A stretch of DNA of 7,152 nt from Flavobacteriaceae bacterium (GCA_026992695.1 JALWYP010000147.1:1-7152), one strand, 5' to 3'. Positions 1 through 6,733 are shown, counted from the first letter of the stretch. Program-made: numbers and translations. Notes: generated from the letters alone by a model not told the origin.

Positions 1-64
1 TAATAAAAATTAGCAGGCAACCGGTTAGCAACCAGTACACCACTTTTTTATTGTCCTTCTTCAT
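1..64 (-). CDS. N-terminal fragment of a membrane protein, possibly COX15/CtaA-type heme A synthase (runs off left edge)
   Basis: Reading the minus strand from an ATG at 64-62 gives 21 open codons to the window edge: a short basic/polar head (MKKDNKK) followed by the hydrophobic stretch VVYWLLTGCLLIFI. This is what the first transmembrane helix of an inner-membrane protein looks like, with the positive charges before it on the cytoplasmic side. The pattern of V-x-x-W-L followed by a hydrophobic run ending in I-F resembles the first helix of COX15/CtaA heme A synthases, which oxidise heme O to heme A for aa3-type oxidases; in that family the next residues would be a VGGxTRLTxSGLS motif, lying outside this window. 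The ATG sits inside the 3' end of the acetyltransferase gene (17-bp overlap), which suggests translational coupling. That it is a coding start is fairly well supported; the family name is an inference from very few residues, and another polytopic membrane protein is possible. Confidence 0.55.
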   Translation of the reverse strand, partial: MKKDNKKVVYWLLTGCLLIFI

Positions 65-590
65 ACATTTTTCTTGTTAAATAATACCATTCGTATTTTT
101 TTTCTTCTCCTTCTCCGGGATATCCGACAAATTTTTTATACTTAAATCCTATTTTTTTTAAAACGTTACTAGAAGCCGGATTTTCTTTCATCACAAAACC
201 CAGCACTTCATCAATGGGCAGATTTTGATAACCGTGTTTTAAAATCATTTTTGAAGATTCGGTAGCAATACCTTTTCCCCAATGGGAAGATAAAAAACGA
301 TATCCAAAATCGGTAAATTTAAAATCGGGGTGGTATTTAAAACCGTTAAAACCAATAATCTTGTTATCGGGTTTATAAATAACGGCTAATCTTCCGTAGC
401 CGTAATTGGCATAATCGGGAAGCCAAACATTGGTGATAATTTTTTTTGCTTCTTCAAGTGTGGTGCGTAAGCTGTCGCCTGTATATTTGTTAACCGTTTC
501 ATCTGAACTAAATTCAAATACCTCTTGTTCGTCTCCTAATTTAAAAGGACGAATAAGCAATCGATCGGATTCTAAAAGTAATTTTTTCAT
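48..590 (-). CDS. GNAT-family N-acetyltransferase, RimJ/RimL-like
   Basis: This 180-residue protein is a single GNAT domain (Acetyltransf_3 type), the usual size for RimJ/RimL-like enzymes that move an acetyl group from acetyl-CoA to a protein N-terminus or a small amine. The N-terminus has the typical [10 protein letters not shown] segment (residues 7-16). The acetyl-CoA pyrophosphate loop is seen as HWGKGIAT (103-110) on a strand-loop-helix segment, and motif B as [13 protein letters not shown] (137-149). Residues 167-176, rich in tyrosine and basic residues, form the last strand region. There is no signal peptide or membrane segment, so it is cytoplasmic. The ATG at 590-588 overlaps the TGA of the upstream CCA-adding enzyme gene as ATGA, so translation is probably coupled. 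Its 3' end overlaps the start of a membrane-protein gene by 17 bp. The substrate cannot be read from sequence; its place after a tRNA-maturation gene hints at, but does not prove, a translation-related target. Confidence 0.9.
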   Translation of the reverse strand: MKKLLLESDRLLIRPFKLGDEQEVFEFSSDETVNKYTGDSLRTTLEEAKKIITNVWLPDYANYGYGRLAVIYKPDNKIIGFNGFKYHPDFKFTDFGYRFLSSHWGKGIATESSKMILKHGYQNLPIDEVLGFVMKENPASSNVLKKIGFKYKKFVGYPGEGEEKKYEWYYLTRKMYEEGQ

Positions 591-2017
591 TTAACAATTG
601 GTGTTAAGCCTAATTCTTTTCCTTTTTGGAGCATTAGTATTTTAGCCGCTTCGTATTCATTAGGTATTTTTCCGTCTAATATGGCTTCTTTTATAGTTTC
701 TTTAATAATTCCTATTTCGCGTGAAGGTTTTAGGTTAAATGTTTTCATTATTTCTTCGCCGGAAACGGGTGGTTGAAAATTCCGAACACTATCACGTTCT
801 TCAACCTCGATAATTTTTTCTCTAACGCGTTTAAAGTTTTCTTTGTATTTTTTTTTGCGCTTCTCATTTTTGGTGGTTATATCTGCCTCACAAAGTGTCA
901 TTAATTCGTCTATGGTATCGCTTGCATCAAAAACCAATCTACGAACGGCGCTATCGGTTACATCGGTAGCAATTACAATGGGTCTGGAACTTAGCAATAC
1001 CATTTTTTGTACAAATTTCATTTTGTCGTTAAGAGGCATTTTAAGTCGTTTAAATAGTTTATAGACCATTTTTGAGCCTACAAACTCATGTCCGTGAAAA
1101 GTCCAACCTTGTTTTTTGTTAAACCGTTTGGTGGGTGCTTTACCAATATCGTGAAGTAGTGCTGCCCAACGAAGCCATAGATTATCTGTGGTTTTAGCAA
1201 TATTATCGACTACTTCGAGCGTGTGCCAAAAGTTGTCTTTATGCCGTTGTCCCTCAACTTCTTCTACGCCTTGTAAGGCAACCAATTCGGGTAAAATATA
1301 AGGCAATAAACCGGTTTTGTGAAGTAAAGCAAATCCGATAGAAGGTTTATTAGAAGCTAAAATTTTATGTAATTCATCAACAATTCGTTCTTTCGAAATA
1401 ATATTAATTCGTTCGGCATTTTTAGTAATAGATTGTAACGATTTTTCTTCAATAGTAAATTGAAGTTGCGTTGCAAACCGGATGGCACGCATCATTCGTA
1501 AGGGATCGTCGCTATACGTAATATCGGGGTTTAAAGGAGTGCGAATAACTTTGTTTTGTAGGTCTTGTATGCCGTTAAAAGGGTCTAGTAATTCGCCAAA
1601 AGTAGCGTCGTTAAGGCTTAATGCCAGAGCGTTTATGGTAAAATCTCTTCGGTTTTGGTCGTCTTCTAAGGTTCCGTTTTCTACAATGGGATTTCGGCTG
1701 TTTTTTTGATACGATTCTTTTCTTGCTCCTACAAATTCCAGTTCAATTCCGTTGGTTTTTAGCATAGCGGTTCCGTAATTTTTAAAAACAGAAACTTTGG
1801 GTTTATTAGGAAGTAGTTTTGAGACTTCTTCGGCTAATTTAATTCCACTTCCTATTGCTACTACATCTATGTCTTTTGCATTTCCGCGTTCTAAAAAATA
1901 ATCGCGTACATATCCGCCTATTACATAGCTTTTTAAATTTAAATTTTCTGAAGCTTTTGTAATAACTCTAAATAGGGCATTTTGTAATGCGTTTGTATGT
2001 TTTTGGGTAGCACTCAC
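587..2017 (-). CDS. cca: CCA tRNA nucleotidyltransferase (class II) with HD domain
   Basis: This 476-residue enzyme belongs to the class II nucleotidyltransferase / poly(A) polymerase superfamily and most likely adds or repairs the 3'-terminal CCA of tRNAs in the cytoplasm. The catalytic head shows GGYVRD (34-39), the metal-binding DID pair at D49 and D51, the RRDFTINAL motif (123-131), and the neck motif [12 protein letters not shown] (171-182). Residues 245-320 carry an HD phosphohydrolase domain: HTLEVVD around H265, HDIGK (289-293) and GHE (309-311), all apparently intact. The start is GTG at 2017-2015; the next in-frame methionine lies near residue 85, well past the catalytic motifs, so GTG is the credible choice. 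The gene lies 58 bp downstream of tsaC with no promoter-like element seen in the gap, so it is probably on the same transcript. A poly(A) polymerase is the main alternative, but the HD architecture and the apparent absence of another CCA-type gene here favour CCA addition. Confidence 0.93.
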   Translation of the reverse strand: MSATQKHTNALQNALFRVITKASENLNLKSYVIGGYVRDYFLERGNAKDIDVVAIGSGIKLAEEVSKLLPNKPKVSVFKNYGTAMLKTNGIELEFVGARKESYQKNSRNPIVENGTLEDDQNRRDFTINALALSLNDATFGELLDPFNGIQDLQNKVIRTPLNPDITYSDDPLRMMRAIRFATQLQFTIEEKSLQSITKNAERINIISKERIVDELHKILASNKPSIGFALLHKTGLLPYILPELVALQGVEEVEGQRHKDNFWHTLEVVDNIAKTTDNLWLRWAALLHDIGKAPTKRFNKKQGWTFHGHEFVGSKMVYKLFKRLKMPLNDKMKFVQKMVLLSSRPIVIATDVTDSAVRRLVFDASDTIDELMTLCEADITTKNEKRKKKYKENFKRVREKIIEVEERDSVRNFQPPVSGEEIMKTFNLKPSREIGIIKETIKEAILDGKIPNEYEAAKILMLQKGKELGLTPIVK

Positions 2018-2075
2018 TTGGTTGCGAATTAATAGATAGATGAATTTGTTTTTGGTTAGGGTAATTATAGAAGCA

Positions 2076-2636
2076 TTATTTTCTAATAATAGTTACTTCT
2101 CCATTTGATTTTAATTTAATAATTGCTGAAGGTTTATTGTTTTTTTTAGATTCCTGCAAAGGTACTACATAGTCTACACCGTGCAAAATATGTGGAGCTA
2201 TTTCGTTAAAATTTGAAGGTGTTTTATTTCCCGAAATGTTTGCGGAGGTAGATACCAAGGGACGTTTTTGTTTCTTTATAAGCTGATGCGCAAAACCTTC
2301 TTTAACCACACGAAAAGCTAAGGTATTGTCTGAAGCTATTAGGTTTGTAGCAATTCCTAAAGGTCTGTCATAAATAATGGTTGTAGGTTTTGTCGCATAT
2401 TTTAGAATGTCGTAAGCTACTTCCGGAATTTCTTCAATGTATCTATTAAGCATTTTAAAATCACTAACCAAGCAAATCATCGCTTTGCTTTTCGGGCGAT
2501 TTTTCAGATTGTAAATTTTTTCTACAGCTTCAAAATTTGTTGCATCACAGCCAATTCCCCAAACGGTATCGGTAGGGTAGAGTATAGTTCCACCTTTGTT
2601 TAATATGGTAAATGCTTTTATGATGATTTCTTCCAT
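2076..2636 (-). CDS. tsaC: L-threonylcarbamoyladenylate synthase (TsaC/YrdC/Sua5 family)
   Basis: The enzyme makes threonylcarbamoyl-AMP from threonine, bicarbonate and ATP, the first step of the t6A modification at position 37 of ANN-decoding tRNAs; the TsaD complex then transfers the group. With the start chosen here the protein has 186 residues, the length of a stand-alone YrdC domain, and it lacks the extra C-terminal domain of Sua5. Visible family motifs are [18 protein letters not shown] (15-32), the basic KNRPKSK segment (45-51), PTTIIY (84-89), FRV (108-110) and STSANISG (129-136). I chose the ATG at 2636-2634. A TTG seven codons further upstream is in frame, but it lies inside a good -7 promoter element (TAAATTTG, 2662-2655) and would add the unlikely head MFFFKHT. 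The gene is probably the first of a minus-strand operon that continues into the CCA-adding enzyme. Confidence 0.94.
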   Translation of the reverse strand: MEEIIIKAFTILNKGGTILYPTDTVWGIGCDATNFEAVEKIYNLKNRPKSKAMICLVSDFKMLNRYIEEIPEVAYDILKYATKPTTIIYDRPLGIATNLIASDNTLAFRVVKEGFAHQLIKKQKRPLVSTSANISGNKTPSNFNEIAPHILHGVDYVVPLQESKKNNKPSAIIKLKSNGEVTIIRK

Positions 2637-2654
2637 AGTGTGTTTGAAAAAAAA

Positions 2655-2662
2655 CAAATTTA
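2655..2662 (-). promoter_or_regulatory. Candidate -7 promoter element for tsaC
   Basis: On the minus strand this site reads TAAATTTG, an exact match to the Bacteroidota primary-sigma -7 consensus TAnnTTTG. It ends 18 bases before the chosen tsaC ATG, which would leave a short 5' leader of roughly a dozen bases. No clear TTG-type -33 element is visible at the expected distance upstream. A single 8-base match in AT-rich DNA can arise by chance, but position and orientation are right. Confidence 0.5.
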
Positions 2663-2703
2663 CTAATTTTAAAAGAGCTTCTTTTCGGTTTCTGTAAAAA
2701 AGG

Positions 2704-2711
2704 TATATTTG
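2704..2711 (+). promoter_or_regulatory. Candidate -7 promoter element for the plus-strand glycosyltransferase
   Basis: The plus strand reads TATATTTG, an exact match to TAnnTTTG. It ends 13 bases before the TTG start at 2725, implying a very short leader. The -33 region is poorly conserved; only a T-rich stretch around 2680-2685 is present. Together with the element at 2662-2655 on the other strand it makes this 88-bp gap a divergent promoter region, with the two -7 elements 41 bp apart. Confidence 0.5.
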
Positions 2712-2724
2712 GAAAAAATATTTT

Positions 2725-3510
2725 TTGAAAACAGCGTTATTGGTATCGACTTATAATTGGAAAGAAGCACTCGAATTATTTTTGTTGAGTGTACAGCAAC
2801 AGGTTGAGCTTCCCGATGAATTAATTATAGCCGATGACGGCTCAAAAGAGGATACAAGAAAGTTAATAGATAGTTTTAAAACGAGATTTCCTATTCCTAT
2901 TATTCATATTTGGCATGAAGATAAAGGATTTAGACGTTCTGAAATTTTAAACAAAAGTATAGCACAAACAAATGCCCATTATATTATACAGACTGATGGT
3001 GATTGTATCTTACATCCTAGTTTTATTAAAGACCATAAGCATTTTGCCGAAAGAGGGTGTTATCTTTACGGTAGCAGGGTATCTGTAAAAAAAGAGTTTT
3101 TGCCCGAATTGTTTTCTGTTAAAGATGTAACTATTGGTTTTTTTTCTAACGGAATAAAGAAAAGAACCCGTAACCTGCATCTTCCTTTTTTAAGCTCATT
3201 TTATCGGGCTAAAAGTGTACTTTCAAAAAAATTAAGAGGATGTAACCTGTCTTTTTGGAGAGAAGATTTTATTGCAGTGAACGGATATAATGAAGATATG
3301 ACTGGATGGGGAAGAGAAGATTCGGAATTAGCAATTAGGATGTTGAATTATGGTACAAAAGGAAAACGAATACGATATGCGGCAATTGTTTACCATATTT
3401 GGCATAAAACGGTTTCAAAAAGCGGGTTGAATAAAAATGAAGTGATTCAGCAAGAGGCTATAGATAAAAAATTATTAAGGTGTAAAAACGGAATTGATAA
3501 ATATCTTTAA
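2725..3510 (+). CDS. GT2 family glycosyltransferase with galactosyltransferase-type C-terminus
   Basis: This 261-residue cytoplasmic or membrane-peripheral enzyme has a GT-A fold of family GT2 and should transfer a sugar from a nucleotide-sugar donor to a surface-glycan acceptor. The nucleotide-binding start is STYNW (8-12) and ADDGS (36-40); the metal-binding DxD appears as DGD (91-93). The second half shows the Glyco_transf_7C-like acceptor/catalytic segment: RGCNLSFWRED (171-181), NGYNEDMTGWGREDSELAIR (186-205) and YHIWH (223-227). The start is TTG at 2725: the frame has no ATG or GTG upstream that would suit, the KTALLVSTYNW head is the canonical GT2 beginning, and a -7 element lies just before it. 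It is the only plus-strand gene of the glycan group and has its own promoter. Its TAA overlaps the TAA of the opposite-strand TagB-like gene in TTAA. Donor and acceptor sugars cannot be told from sequence. Confidence 0.88.
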   Translation: MKTALLVSTYNWKEALELFLLSVQQQVELPDELIIADDGSKEDTRKLIDSFKTRFPIPIIHIWHEDKGFRRSEILNKSIAQTNAHYIIQTDGDCILHPSFIKDHKHFAERGCYLYGSRVSVKKEFLPELFSVKDVTIGFFSNGIKKRTRNLHLPFLSSFYRAKSVLSKKLRGCNLSFWREDFIAVNGYNEDMTGWGREDSELAIRMLNYGTKGKRIRYAAIVYHIWHKTVSKSGLNKNEVIQQEAIDKKLLRCKNGIDKYL

Positions 3511-4637
3511 AGGATCTTATCCAGTTCTAACATAATAACTTCTGCAGTCCTTTTTGAGGCAGTTGAACCTTCTTCTTGATAAATGTTTTCTTTATTTATA
3601 GATTCTTGTATATTTTTATAGGTAGTTTTAAAATGTTTAGGCGCTATTTTTAATGCGCTTTCCAGTTCTTGTAATTTTGTTATTACATCACCACACTTCC
3701 AAAACCTGTAATCGGTGTCTTCTTTATAAGCTATGTTTTGATGATTTAAAAATATACAAGGTCGAGGAGTAATAATAAACTCATATACTTGGCTGGAAAC
3801 ATCACCCATAAATATAGTTGCCAACTGCGTGTAAACCATATCGACACTTTTTGTGCTTCCCAAATCAATATAAATATTGTTTGCTTTGAAATATTTTTGA
3901 GGAATATCCGCTTCTTTTTCACCTCCTTTTTGTGCAAATAAGTTTATATGTGGCGCAAAGATTAAATTGTAATCTTTTACTTTATAAAAATATTCTAAAA
4001 TAGATAGCCCCCAAGGATGCCAAGAGGAGTAAGGCGGGGTGAAATGAGGATTATAAAGAACAATAGGCTTGTTATTTTTAAAAAGTGGTTTTGGTTTTAT
4101 GGACTTAATAACATCTAACTTTGAATAACCTGTAATAAAAGTTTTGCGTAGTAGTTTTCTTCTTTTGAACTCGTTATAGGTGAATTTTCCGGGAATAAGA
4201 TGTATGTCAAAATCTAATAAATCTTTTTTGTAAGAATAAGACCTGCCGGTCATACCATGATTAATAAAAATGAGAACAGGTTTTAAATGTTCTCCCCTAA
4301 AACTATATACTTTGTGATGTATAAAGTCTGTGAAAAGAATAGCATCAAAAGAAAGTAGGTATTTTTTGTTTTTTTTCATCCAAAAGCCTTTTCTTGGAAA
4401 TTCTCTCTTTTTTAATCTATCTGTTAGGGCTCTAAAAGGATGTGTTTTAAGTTGTTCTACTTTTACTTTGTCTGCTTTTATTTGTTTTAAAGTCTTAAAT
4501 AGATAGCTGTGTTTTCCAGGAAATGTTAAGATGCTTACATCGTGTTCATAAGATAGTTCTTTGGCAATAGCAACAAAATGATTAATGTGATGTATTTCAT
4601 CAAGATGAATAAATGCAATCTTGTGTTTTTTTTTCAT
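3507..4637 (-). CDS. TagB/TagF-like CDP-glycerol glycerophosphotransferase family protein
   Basis: This 376-residue protein looks like a GT-B-fold enzyme of the CDP-glycerol glycerophosphotransferase superfamily. In Gram-positives that family primes or polymerises teichoic acid; in Gram-negatives relatives act on capsule or LPS-like glycans with phosphate-linked substituents or sugars. An N-terminal Rossmann-like part begins KIAFIHLDEIHHINHF (6-21). NHGMTG (126-131) matches the family HG motif, TGYSKLD (169-175) the 'TGxPxxD' segment, LYNPHFTP (194-201) the start of the C-terminal domain, FAPHINLF (227-234) the position of the usual HP motif, and GDVSSQVYEF (278-287) with P293-CIFLN the nucleotide-binding 'DxSS...EF...P' signature. 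No transmembrane helix is evident, so it is probably membrane-peripheral. The ATG at 4637-4635 lies one base after the stop of the WaaE-like gene, so the two are surely cotranscribed. Substrate is unknown; a general GT-B glycosyltransferase is the alternative. Confidence 0.72.
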   Translation of the reverse strand: MKKKHKIAFIHLDEIHHINHFVAIAKELSYEHDVSILTFPGKHSYLFKTLKQIKADKVKVEQLKTHPFRALTDRLKKREFPRKGFWMKKNKKYLLSFDAILFTDFIHHKVYSFRGEHLKPVLIFINHGMTGRSYSYKKDLLDFDIHLIPGKFTYNEFKRRKLLRKTFITGYSKLDVIKSIKPKPLFKNNKPIVLYNPHFTPPYSSWHPWGLSILEYFYKVKDYNLIFAPHINLFAQKGGEKEADIPQKYFKANNIYIDLGSTKSVDMVYTQLATIFMGDVSSQVYEFIITPRPCIFLNHQNIAYKEDTDYRFWKCGDVITKLQELESALKIAPKHFKTTYKNIQESINKENIYQEEGSTASKRTAEVIMLELDKIL

Positions 4638-4638
4638 C

Positions 4639-5400
4639 TTATTGTATTTTCTTTTGTAATAAAAACAGTTTTACATACCGCCTAAAAACCGAATAAGCAT
4701 TAATATAGGCAAGGATAAACCCTTCTTTTCCGTCTAAAATACCCAACCTTATGATGTATTGGTGCCAAAACCGATATGCGGGTCTAAAGAATAGATGCAA
4801 AAGCGTTGCTTTTTTTCCTTTATCAAAAAGCATCTGTGCTTGTAGCGAGCTATACTTGTAAAGTTTGCTTGTATAATCGTCAAAACTTTTATAGGAATGG
4901 TGCGGGACAAGCGTTTTTAATTTTCCGGTTTTTCCGTTTACTTCCAGCGTTTCATGAACTAAATTTTTGTACGAGCAAAAATCTTTGTTAAAAAACCGGG
5001 CTACCCAATCGGTCTGAAAACCACTATATTTAAGTGGTTTTTCCATAAAAATAATGTTTCGTCTTACTAAAAAGGCAATCTCTGTTGGGGCGGCTTCAAA
5101 TGTTTTAATTATTTCTTTTGCAAGTTCTTCAGAGATTTCTTCATCTAAATCAAAAAAAGTCACCCATTGGTTTTTTGCTTTGGAGAGTGCAAAGTTTTTT
5201 TGGGCAGAAAAATTATCGAATTTTCGTTGAAAAACGGTTACTTTTTCATAACCCGAAGCAATTTTAACGGTATTATCCGTGCTAAAAGAATCTACAATAA
5301 TAATTTCTTCGGTAAACCAAAGACTTTCTATGTAGCGTTTAATCCACCGTTCTTCATTGAGTGTAATACAAACGGCACTTATAGGTAAAGTTTTTTTCAC
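4639..5400 (-). CDS. GT2 family glycosyltransferase, WaaE/KdtX-like (LPS core type)
   Basis: The 253-residue protein resembles the WaaE/KdtX group of GT2 enzymes, which add a beta-linked hexose to the inner core of lipopolysaccharide at the cytoplasmic face of the inner membrane. Motifs in order are ITLNEE (12-17), VDSFSTDNT (36-44), DLDEEIS (84-90, the DxD region), VHETLEV (148-154), and the family-typical tail HHSYKSFDDYTSKLYKYSS (167-185). After that comes an aromatic and basic amphipathic segment (205-247, including FRPAYRFWHQYI and GFILAYINAYSVFRRY) that probably rests on the membrane. The start is GTG at 5400-5398: the upstream frame is closed by the cvfB stop only three codons before, which leaves no other start. 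It is 6 bp downstream of the CvfB-like gene and 1 bp upstream of the TagB-like gene. The exact sugar is not readable, and the family name rests on recognised motifs only. Confidence 0.85.
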   Translation of the reverse strand: MKKTLPISAVCITLNEERWIKRYIESLWFTEEIIIVDSFSTDNTVKIASGYEKVTVFQRKFDNFSAQKNFALSKAKNQWVTFFDLDEEISEELAKEIIKTFEAAPTEIAFLVRRNIIFMEKPLKYSGFQTDWVARFFNKDFCSYKNLVHETLEVNGKTGKLKTLVPHHSYKSFDDYTSKLYKYSSLQAQMLFDKGKKATLLHLFFRPAYRFWHQYIIRLGILDGKEGFILAYINAYSVFRRYVKLFLLQKKIQ

Positions 5401-5406
5401 ATTACA

Positions 5407-6237
5407 TTATATTAATTCTATTCCGTCTTCTTTTATAAGTATTTGTTTGTTTTTATAGAGTGTTCCAATTGCTTTTTTAAAGCTTTTTTTGCTTAGCCCC
5501 AATTCATTTTTAATAGCATCGGGATTTGATTTATCATGTAAAGGTAAAAAACCTCCGGCAATTTTTAATTCATCCAAAATAAATTGCGCATTGGGTTCTA
5601 TGCTTTTATATCCCGGTGCTTGTAAGACTACATCTATTTTATTGTCGGGTCTTATTTTTTTTATGTAAGCAGTGAGTTTGTCACCCGTGCGAATGTCTTC
5701 AAAAATATCTTCTAAATAAATTAACCCTTTGTATTTGCCATTAATAATTACATTGGCACCTTTATCTGTGAGGTGCGTAACCAAAATTGAAACTTCATCA
5801 AACGCCTTTATATCAAGATTTTCATTATTTAAAAATTTATTGGTTTTGCTTGAAGCTACTAATCTGTTTGTTTTATCGTCTAAATAAAGATAAACAATAT
5901 ACCAACTTCCTACTTTCATAGGACGGGCTTGCTCTTTAAACGGCACAAAAAGTTGTTTTTCAAGTCCCCAATCTAAAAAAGCTCCGTATTTGGTAACATC
6001 TTCGCAACGTAAATAGGCAAATTCATTTAAGTTAATATGGGGCTCTAAAGTTGTAGCAACGGGACGCTCTTCGTGATCTAAATACACAAAAACAGAAAGT
6101 TCATCGCCAATTTTAAAATCCTCAGGGATGTATTTATTTGGTAATAAAACTACATTGTCTTCATCATCACCCAGATAAAGTCCGGGGTCTGTTTCTCGTA
6201 AAATAGTCAGGGTATTTTTTTGTCCTATATAAATCAT
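5407..6237 (-). CDS. cvfB: CvfB-like RNA-binding protein (S1-type domains plus winged helix)
   Basis: The 276-residue protein has the layout of the CvfB/YitL family: three S1-like OB folds at about residues 1-62, 68-132 and 144-207, then a winged helix at about 215-276. The second OB fold carries the S1 signature YGAFLDWGLEKQLFVP (84-99) and the third KGANVIINGKYKGLIY (159-174). The last domain is recognised by NELGLSKKSFKKAIGTLYK (244-262) followed by the short wing. Characterised relatives (Staphylococcus CvfB) bind RNA and affect expression of virulence and surface factors; whether this one does the same is an inference. No catalytic residues are expected. The ATG at 6237-6235 starts the first S1 fold directly. 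It is the first gene of a tight three-gene minus-strand unit with two glycan-transferase genes, while the divergent gene begins 79 bp away. Confidence 0.9.
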   Translation of the reverse strand: MIYIGQKNTLTILRETDPGLYLGDDEDNVVLLPNKYIPEDFKIGDELSVFVYLDHEERPVATTLEPHINLNEFAYLRCEDVTKYGAFLDWGLEKQLFVPFKEQARPMKVGSWYIVYLYLDDKTNRLVASSKTNKFLNNENLDIKAFDEVSILVTHLTDKGANVIINGKYKGLIYLEDIFEDIRTGDKLTAYIKKIRPDNKIDVVLQAPGYKSIEPNAQFILDELKIAGGFLPLHDKSNPDAIKNELGLSKKSFKKAIGTLYKNKQILIKEDGIELI

Positions 6238-6316
6238 AATGCAAAGATGCGTATTTTTAACCTTATCTTTCTGTATTAAAAAAACTTTTTATAATTTCAC
6301 CTTCTAATAATTTGCT
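6238..6316. promoter_or_regulatory. Divergent intergenic region, probably promoters for cvfB and the 138-residue gene
   Basis: These 79 bases separate two divergently read genes, so promoters for both should lie here. On the minus strand 6249-6242 reads CATCTTTG, one mismatch from TAnnTTTG; it ends only four bases before the cvfB ATG, which would mean a leaderless or nearly leaderless message. On the plus strand TATAATTT (6290-6297) and TAATTTG (6308-6314) are imperfect matches, the second too close to the GTG at 6317 to be convincing. I see no hairpin, direct repeat or operator-like palindrome. Confidence 0.35.
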
Positions 6317-6733
6317 GTGAGAGAACATCAACTTCCGAATGAGGTTAAATTAATAAAGGTTATTAAAAATGAAATAGCTACCGTTTTTTTCTATAAACAT
6401 TTTGTAGTAGCCGAATTTGCTGAAGGAATCACATTGTCTTATAAAAACGGACTTTCTCTTTTGTTTAACGGATTAAAAATTATTGGAACGAGCCCTTTTT
6501 TTTATGTTTCGTATAGAAAGCATTCATATTCTTTGGTTCCAACTGATTATGAGTTTTTGAACAGAATTCCTAACCTTAAAGCATTGGCAGTTGTTTATCC
6601 AAACCAAAAAAAGTTTTCTACGGTTTCGTTAGAGAGTAATTTTATCAAAAAACCTGTTAAAGAATTTACTTCGTTAGATGAAGCCTATCATTGGGGGATG
6701 CAATTTATTAAGAATAAAAAAGCTGCTAAATAG
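6317..6733 (+). CDS. Small protein of unknown function, possibly STAS/SpoIIAA-like
   Basis: I do not recognise this 138-residue protein with confidence. It is a soluble alpha/beta-looking protein with no signal peptide, no transmembrane helix, a strongly basic C-terminus (KNKKAAK) and no cysteines. Alternating hydrophobic strands and helices (for example ATVFFYKHFVVAEF at 21-34, NLKALAVVYP at 86-95) and a final amphipathic helix (FTSLDEAYHWGMQFIK, 117-132) recall the small STAS/SpoIIAA-like proteins found in Bacteroidota, but no diagnostic residue is visible. The start is GTG at 6317: the frame is closed by TAA at 6308-6310, and the only methionine codon inside the gene is near the end. Codon use looks like its neighbours, so it seems a real, resident gene. 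It runs divergently from cvfB and ends with an 8-bp tail-to-tail overlap with menD. Confidence 0.75.
   Translation: MREHQLPNEVKLIKVIKNEIATVFFYKHFVVAEFAEGITLSYKNGLSLLFNGLKIIGTSPFFYVSYRKHSYSLVPTDYEFLNRIPNLKALAVVYPNQKKFSTVSLESNFIKKPVKEFTSLDEAYHWGMQFIKNKKAAK

Noticed and set aside
843..1064. Plus-strand open frame of 73 codons within the CCA-adding enzyme gene
   Set aside because: It lies wholly inside a strongly supported gene on the other strand, has no family features or promoter, and its hydrophobic look is the mirror of lysine-rich codons (AAA/AAG read as TTT/CTT).
1482..1709. Plus-strand open frame of 75 codons within the CCA-adding enzyme gene
   Set aside because: It is antisense to the conserved catalytic motifs and shows no recognisable protein pattern.
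2018..2075. Terminator or promoter between tsaC and cca
   Set aside because: No stable GC stem with a T run and no TAnnTTTG match on the minus strand could be found; the gap looks like a plain intra-operon spacer.
3746..3937. Minus-strand 63-codon frame inside the TagB-like gene
   Set aside because: It is an alternative frame of a region where the main frame has the family signature GDVSSQVYEF.
4806..5388. Two plus-strand frames (4806-4991, 5167-5388) antisense to the WaaE-like gene
   Set aside because: Both are fully covered by a well-supported minus-strand gene and have compositions expected of antisense reads.
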